The position numbers and the translations under genes were made by a program. The notes beneath the pieces are model-generated. The model searched no databases, was not told the origin of the DNA, and worked only from the letters and a program-made list of their open reading frames with translations. Shown piece after piece: positions 58,990 through 64,000 of a DNA stretch of 64,000 nt. Position 1 is the first letter of the stretch, and each line of letters begins with the position of its first letter. The stretch comes from Cerrena zonata (lineage: Eukaryota > Basidiomycota > Agaricomycetes > Polyporales > Cerrenaceae), in contig JASBNA010000021.1 of assembly GCA_038087015.1 (NCBI GenBank), positions 558,001 to 622,000 on the forward strand, in the 5' to 3' direction.

Positions 58990-60998
58990 ATGGATTCTCG
59001 CCGTCTCTCAGTTGCCCATGCTAGAGATCAGTCCAGCGGTAATGGTTCACGAGAAGAGCAGTCAGAGGCATATGCTCGACAAGTGAGTTCTCAGATTGAC
59101 AACGTTCTCAAAGCAGAGAAGATGGCGATAAAGAAGAGCAAGAAGCCTGTCAAAGTATTACTGCTCGGACAGAGTGAAAGTGGCAAGACGACTATCATCA
59201 AAAGTACGTCTTTTGAACGTTTTCCGTCAGCGAAGAATACTGATCCTCTTCCAAAGACTTCCAGATGGCCTATGCTTACGATGCATTTGTTGAAGAACGG
59301 ACAGCATGGAAAACAGTCATACGATTGAATCTTGTTCGGTCGGTGGTCATTATTCTAGATGCTGTGCAACAGCGTTTCTCTCGGTCGTCTTCCCCCACTC
59401 GCCGGTCAAGATCATCTTCCCTGTTTCATACCGAATCTGTCAAACACTCAAGCTCATATGATACAATTCCCGCTTTCACTACAGAGCTTAATAGATGCCT
59501 TGATAATCTGACACCGTTACGGGATACCAAAGCTTTACTTGAGCGAAGGTTGGGCGCATCACTTGACTCATCTTCTCCAGAAGAGATAGGACATGATCGT
59601 GGTTCCAATCCAAGGAGACCTGAAGAATTCTCTATAAACAGCAGGGTTGGATGGAGAGCAGCTCTCGATCGAGTGAAGCCACGTCGGAGAATGTCCGAGT
59701 CTGGTACTTTGATGTACACCCAAAATGTATGTTTTATTTATTCCCACGTTTTCATTCTTCAGCCAACAAATGACTCTGTAGCACCAGATCCGAAAACGTT
59801 CACGTCCATCCACATCTTCGGAAGCAACAACAGGAACCACCCAAACTTCTACCGATCTCGACGAATGTGGCACCGCTCTTTCACATCTTGCTCACGACAT
59901 ACAGTCCGTTTGGACCGATCCTCTCATCCAGACTATCCTTAACCGTGAGGGAATATGTCTCGAGGAAGGCCCTGGGTTGTAAGCCAATTACAAAAGCCTC
60001 GTGGTCTGTACATTGACTCGAGAATATTGATATTGTAGTTTCCTGGATGATGTACGACGGATCGCTTCACCTCACTACACACCTACCGATGATGATATCG
60101 TTCGAGCACGCCTTAGGACTATGGGCGTACAGGAATATCATTTCCGACCAGATAATTCATCGAATGTCAAAAACAACGGACCAACGATCATACGACAGCG
60201 CAAAGATTCATATTTAGGTAGAGAGTGGATTTTGTACGATGTTGGTGGATGTCGGGCATCGGTAAGGCCATATCTTACTCATCCTATCATGATCTCAACG
60301 TTCTTACAGCGTCAAGTCTGGCCCCCTTTCTTTGAACATATCAACGCGATCATTTTTCTCGCACCTATACATTGTTTCGATGAACGGCTACCTGAAGACA
60401 GGAGAATCAATCGACTAGAAGACAGCGTTTCGCTTTGGACCTCTATCTGCAAAAATAAAGTGCTGAAGAACGTTCAATTAATATTGGTCAGCAATTCCTT
60501 TCCTTGATTGAAAACATTCCGAACTTGACTCGCTTGAATATAACTATAGTTCTTGAATAAGTGTGATTTGTTACGGAAGAAGATAGCGAGAGGGGTGAAA
60601 GTGGCCGATTACGTGCTAACTTTCGCGGATAAGTCAAACGATGTGAAGACAGTCGCAAAATGTACCGGTTAATGCTTTTTTTGTGTATTCAGTCGAACTG
60701 ATCTCCTTCTAGTCTTTCGGCAGGAGTTTTACGAAATTCTTCGTATTAATTCATTGGAAAGAAGAGGGTTCTATGCATATTTGACGTCCGCCATAGTACG
60801 TATTCATTTCTCTTTTGACTATTCGAACAATGAACTCAAGCTGACTTACTGATAGGATACGAGGGCCACGTCAATGACAATCATAGCAGGTTTGTGCCAC
60901 CTTCACTAGCGTTTCAGATCTTGCTTGCTCACATTCGGAAACACTTAGTTCGAGAGGGTATTCAACGAAAGCATCTTAAAGAGGCTGAAATAATTTAG
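58990..60998 (+). CDS. Divergent heterotrimeric G-protein alpha subunit
   Basis: GTP-binding switch that couples receptors to effectors. The P-loop LLLGQSESGKTTIIK joins across an intron to NFQMAYAYDAFVEERTAWKT. Switch I is ARLRTMGVQEYHF. Switch II is WILYDVGGCRAS-RQVWPPFF. The base-specificity motif is LFLNKCDLL, and the C-terminal TCAT-equivalent loop is YLTSAIDT. The tail ends KHLKEAEII at the TAG 60996-60998. A Ser/Arg-rich insert of roughly 100 residues (RFSRSSSPTRRSRSSSLFH and onward) lies in the helical domain. Two oddities: the catalytic Gln after DVGG is Cys, and the N-terminus MDSRRLSVAH lacks the Met-Gly and nearby Cys used for myristoylation and palmitoylation. Agaricomycetes carry many such extra G-alpha genes; partners are unknown. 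About 550 residues. Confidence 0.88.
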
Positions 60999-61586
60999 CC
61001 AATAACAATAACATGTATACATATAACCAGGTCTATGTGCGGAATAAGTATCGTTTCTAAATCTCAATAATTGGACAATCGACCCTCTTTGTCAATTGCA
61101 ATGAGGTCAAAGCGTGCGTTGACGGGCCCAACACGAGGCGTATTGTGCCTGACAATGCACGCTTTGGCCCACACCGCGTGTGCAGCCGCCTCTGTAGCAA
61201 ATCTGCAGCATCAGACAGTGGTAAGTAAATGCATCACCCAATAGTCTGCTGCTGTTGACACTAAATAAACTTCCGATAGAATCATCATACTTTCCTTAGC
61301 TATTATAACTCGAATGAATGTGGTGTCTTTGAACACGCCTGGTGTTTCAAAATGAGTAAAGCGTGCTCGTTTGTAATCGTTTGACCGGATAAAAACGATT
61401 GGCGGGTCCGTGTTCAGCAATTGACGGTAATTAACTTTGGCATTGTCCTGGATTTCCTTAAATACAGCATTGGTCTGTGAACACGGGCCATACTCATTTC
61501 TCTTCCAACTGCCACCCCTCCTCTCTCCCTTTCTCTCTATTGAATCTCTACGGCTCGCGCGAACTCTTGAATAGCGTATCCTTATC
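60999..61586. other. Intergenic region
   Basis: No exon supported. A minus-strand frame at 61211-61597 has no motif. A CT-rich tract at about 61500-61550 is a likely promoter for the next gene. Confidence 0.5.
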
Positions 61587-63023
61587 ATGCACACCATGAA
61601 ATCCTGGAGTTTGCCAGCGGCTGATCCTACGTCCGAGTCTAGAGTGCGTATTCTTTCTAGTCCACTCTTATGGTTCTCCTGCTTAGCAGAGTTTTTAGCG
61701 TTTCCTTATCACTGCTCGGATCGTCTCGAAGTCACTACAATGTTATTGGGATATCTCCACGCCAGACGATATCAAGTACTATCGTATACGCCCCTGTAGT
61801 CGCCACTCAGAGGATCGTACCGATGAGGGTTGCTGTGAAAACCCGTCTCCACGGGAAGGCCTGTCCTTACACATAAGGTACTGTGGAGACAATGATGACA
61901 AGAATCTCTCTGAACAACAAATGTTTGGGGTCTTCACACTCCTGTACGAATTCTCAAAATACGGTCCCGGCGGGAGATTTCACCGCGACCTGGAGTTTGA
62001 TTACGTTGTGTTGGACATGTTCCCTCGTGTCTCTTTTCATCTATACAGCGGTTTTAAAATCCCAGCGAAGGCTCTTGCTCTCGTCGGCTGTCAGGAAGTT
62101 GTCAGAGAAGGGGCCAGTGATTGGGAGGACTACAGGCCTAAATCTGACCGATCCGAATCACCTATCTATCAGAATTCTCCACACGACATACCCCCGGACG
62201 ATGTAACCTCTGCGACACCTCTTGTTGAGCAAGATGAATTTTGGAACCTGGGTAACTTTAAATTCGACATGCCAGGTCAATTTCCCGAGGACACCATCGA
62301 GGCTGAGACTCTCGTTGAAAACAAACCCTCTCTACGTTCCATAGAATATGGGGACCACAATCGTCGACTGGCTTTTAGTAGTCCCGATAGCTATCCTGAT
62401 TATCCCCTCTTAGACACTTGCAAACCTACCCAGCCTTTCTTCATTCCTGATGTCGGTCCTCGTCTTTACCCTTCACATTTGCTTCTGATTGGGACTCCTA
62501 TATCAACCTTTATCCCGGGAATAAAAGACATCAAGACTCTGGAAATCCGAGCTGATGCTGAAGAAGTCATGCACACTCTTCGAAACCTTCCCCGACCCAA
62601 TCAATTGGATGAAATTATCATCGTGCGTCAGGAAGGTCAAATCAAGTCGATCGATAATTTTACAGTGTTGGACAACTCTCCGAGCTCTTCTGTCGATGGA
62701 CTTGAAATCAAGACGGACAATGATTTTATAGGTATGTTATTCTATCCATGATCATAATGCATGTCTACCCAGATAATAATAATCTTCTAGGCGAGATCAC
62801 GAAATTCTTGGTCTGCAACGGCTCTTCGATCTTTCAGATTCTTCCTTCCGTTAAGGTCGTCACACCAACGTTCACCGAGATCATAGGAAAGAATGTGGAA
62901 CATTGGTGGACAACATTGAATGGACTGACGAGTTCAAGTCCAAATGTTCCAGTTAACCCTCAATTTCTACTTTCTCAACCTTCAGATATTATTCCATTGG
63001 ACCATTTCTACCAGTATGTATAA
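61587..63023 (+). CDS. Protein of unknown function (~450 residues)
   Basis: The first exon, 61587-61643 (MHTMKSWSLPAADPTSESR), ends at GTGCGT. A second exon from about 61697 reads RFLITARIVSKSLQCYWDIS and stays open past CGDNDDKNLSEQQMFGVFTL to a GTATGT donor near 62732; a last exon gives GEITKFLVCNGSSIFQILP and ends FYQYV. Recurrent Asp/Glu/Pro-rich stretches alternate with hydrophobic strands (SHLLLIGTPISTFIPGIKDI). No membrane helix or signal peptide. Family not recognised; the pattern of short strands could be an LRR-like or F-box-associated region, but no F-box is present. Confidence 0.6.
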
Positions 63024-63434
63024 GACCGCATCCAGCATGTTCACACCCCCTCCAGTAATCAGTAACGTTCTAGTAATTTCTCAACTAGTATATGTAAAGT
63101 TTTAGGTTATTCTCAAAATTGTCATCTACCATACCAATATCATCGTAATATTCCCTTCATACTCGAGTGCTCCACCCTCAATGTTTCTTCACAAAAACTA
63201 CTGCGAGTCCCAGTTGTCCGGTCCTAGAACGCATGTTCAAAGCTTCGAAAGAGTATACCACAGACAGGCTCACAGTGGCAATAACTCGTGAGAATTTGTC
63301 TCATTCACACGCCTTTCTATGGTAGTATGCCCTTCTTTCAATTAGTTGCACATGCATATTGTATACCATGAACTCGCCACTCAGACATGTAAGCATCATC
63401 CGTTTTACTCTAGTATGAGCTCCCTCACACTAAT
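63024..63434. other. Intergenic region
   Basis: 411 bp. A CT-rich stretch before 63435 is consistent with a promoter. Nothing else seen. Confidence 0.45.
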
Positions 63435-64000
63435 ATGTCTAAGCCTCTAGTCGTAATGGAAGACATACACATTTCTGATATAGCATCTCAGATTCCGAGC
63501 AGCCCCCACGATGTACAAGACTGTGACGAACCACTTCAGGTGCAACAGTATTTGCAGCGACGCTCAACATCATCAGGATGAGTCGACACCGACCTATGTT
63601 CCATTCATGGAATTGCATGACAATTTCAGACGTCTAACCATCTGTGCCGAACCAGACGGACGTTTTGGTCTGGCTCTCGGCCATATGGAGACATCGCTAG
63701 GGTACTACAATGCCGTTGTGACTGTTGTTCTCGAACTACCACCGTTTCTGCGCCCCTCTGGAGTCTTTATCCTCCAAACGGACGTCGTTGAAATCTGCCG
63801 ACTACTACCTAGTCTCGAGAAAATCGTCCATCAAAGGTTTCAAGCTCGGAACAGATACGATTCAGCGTTGGGCTCTGGGGATGGTTCTGGAGAATGTAAC
63901 TTTCGACCCATCATCAAAAGCTTGGAACTCGAGGAGGTGGCATTCCCCGACGCATACGATGCTCGACAAGTGGATCCAACAGACACTCGAGACGATGTCG
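63435..64000 (+). CDS. Partial gene of unknown function, running off the window end
   Basis: A start at 63435 (MSKPLVVMEDIHISDIASQI) reaches a GTACAAG donor near 63512. A CTCAAC branch-like element and a TCAG acceptor near 63575 lead in phase into an exon open to the last base: DESTPTYVPFMELHDNFRRL, VVLELPPFLRPSGVFILQTD, IIKSLELEEVAFPDAYDA. The leucine-rich strands resemble LRR-like proteins of Agaricomycetes; no F-box seen. A shorter 37-nt intron using GTGCAAC is an alternative. Incomplete at its 3' end. Confidence 0.5.

Overview
The window is nuclear DNA of a basidiomycete fungus, most likely an Agaricomycete. Genes are short and dense and lie on both strands. Nearly every gene is cut by several small GT-AG introns of about 50-70 nt. 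The gene families also fit: a fungal-type (FunK1-like) kinase, a DUF6533-type membrane protein, a divergent extra G-alpha subunit, a CYP505-type P450-reductase fusion and Git3-like GPCR. No species can be named from the sequence alone. I rebuilt exons by hand from splice signals and reading-frame continuity, so internal exon borders are predictions.

Layout. 0-5 kb: a Mei2-type RNA-binding protein (+) faces an ABM-like dimeric alpha/beta-barrel protein (-). 6-14.4 kb: a kinase-like protein, an amidohydrolase-like protein carrying an apparent single-base frameshift, a short unknown protein with a paralogue 18 kb away, and an F-box protein. 15-19 kb: a large unknown protein (-) and an LRR-like protein (+), divergently arranged. 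19.7-20.2 kb: a 483-bp foldback/MITE element. 20.7-28.2 kb: a self-sufficient CYP505-like P450:reductase followed by an Rsp5/NEDD4 HECT ubiquitin ligase. 29-34.8 kb: the full-length unknown paralogue, a mitochondrial YqeY/Aim41 protein, and the HRD1 ER-associated-degradation ubiquitin ligase. 36.8-45 kb: an HSL-type alpha/beta hydrolase, a Git3-like GPCR, an aldo-keto reductase, a membrane dipeptidase and an intron-containing tRNA-Thr(AGT).

46-57.4 kb is the most distinctive region. Two copies of a three-finger C2H2 gene lie in opposite orientation as arms of a ~1.8-kb inverted duplication. They bracket ~7.8 kb that holds an NRAMP metal transporter, a DUF6533-type membrane protein and an unknown protein. 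The shared upstream DNA is nearly identical between copies, while the C-terminal coding exon has diverged. Each copy carries the same 12-mer twice upstream of the gene.

57.4-64 kb: a divergent G-alpha protein whose switch II has Cys in place of the catalytic Gln, an unknown ~450-residue protein, and an unknown gene running off the window end.

Most genes are independent housekeeping or signalling functions. I see no biosynthetic cluster, no CRISPR or prokaryotic system, and no complete transposase. Links between neighbours are limited: two ubiquitin ligases (Rsp5 type and HRD1) lie within 6 kb, and a GPCR and a G-alpha subunit share the window without being adjacent.
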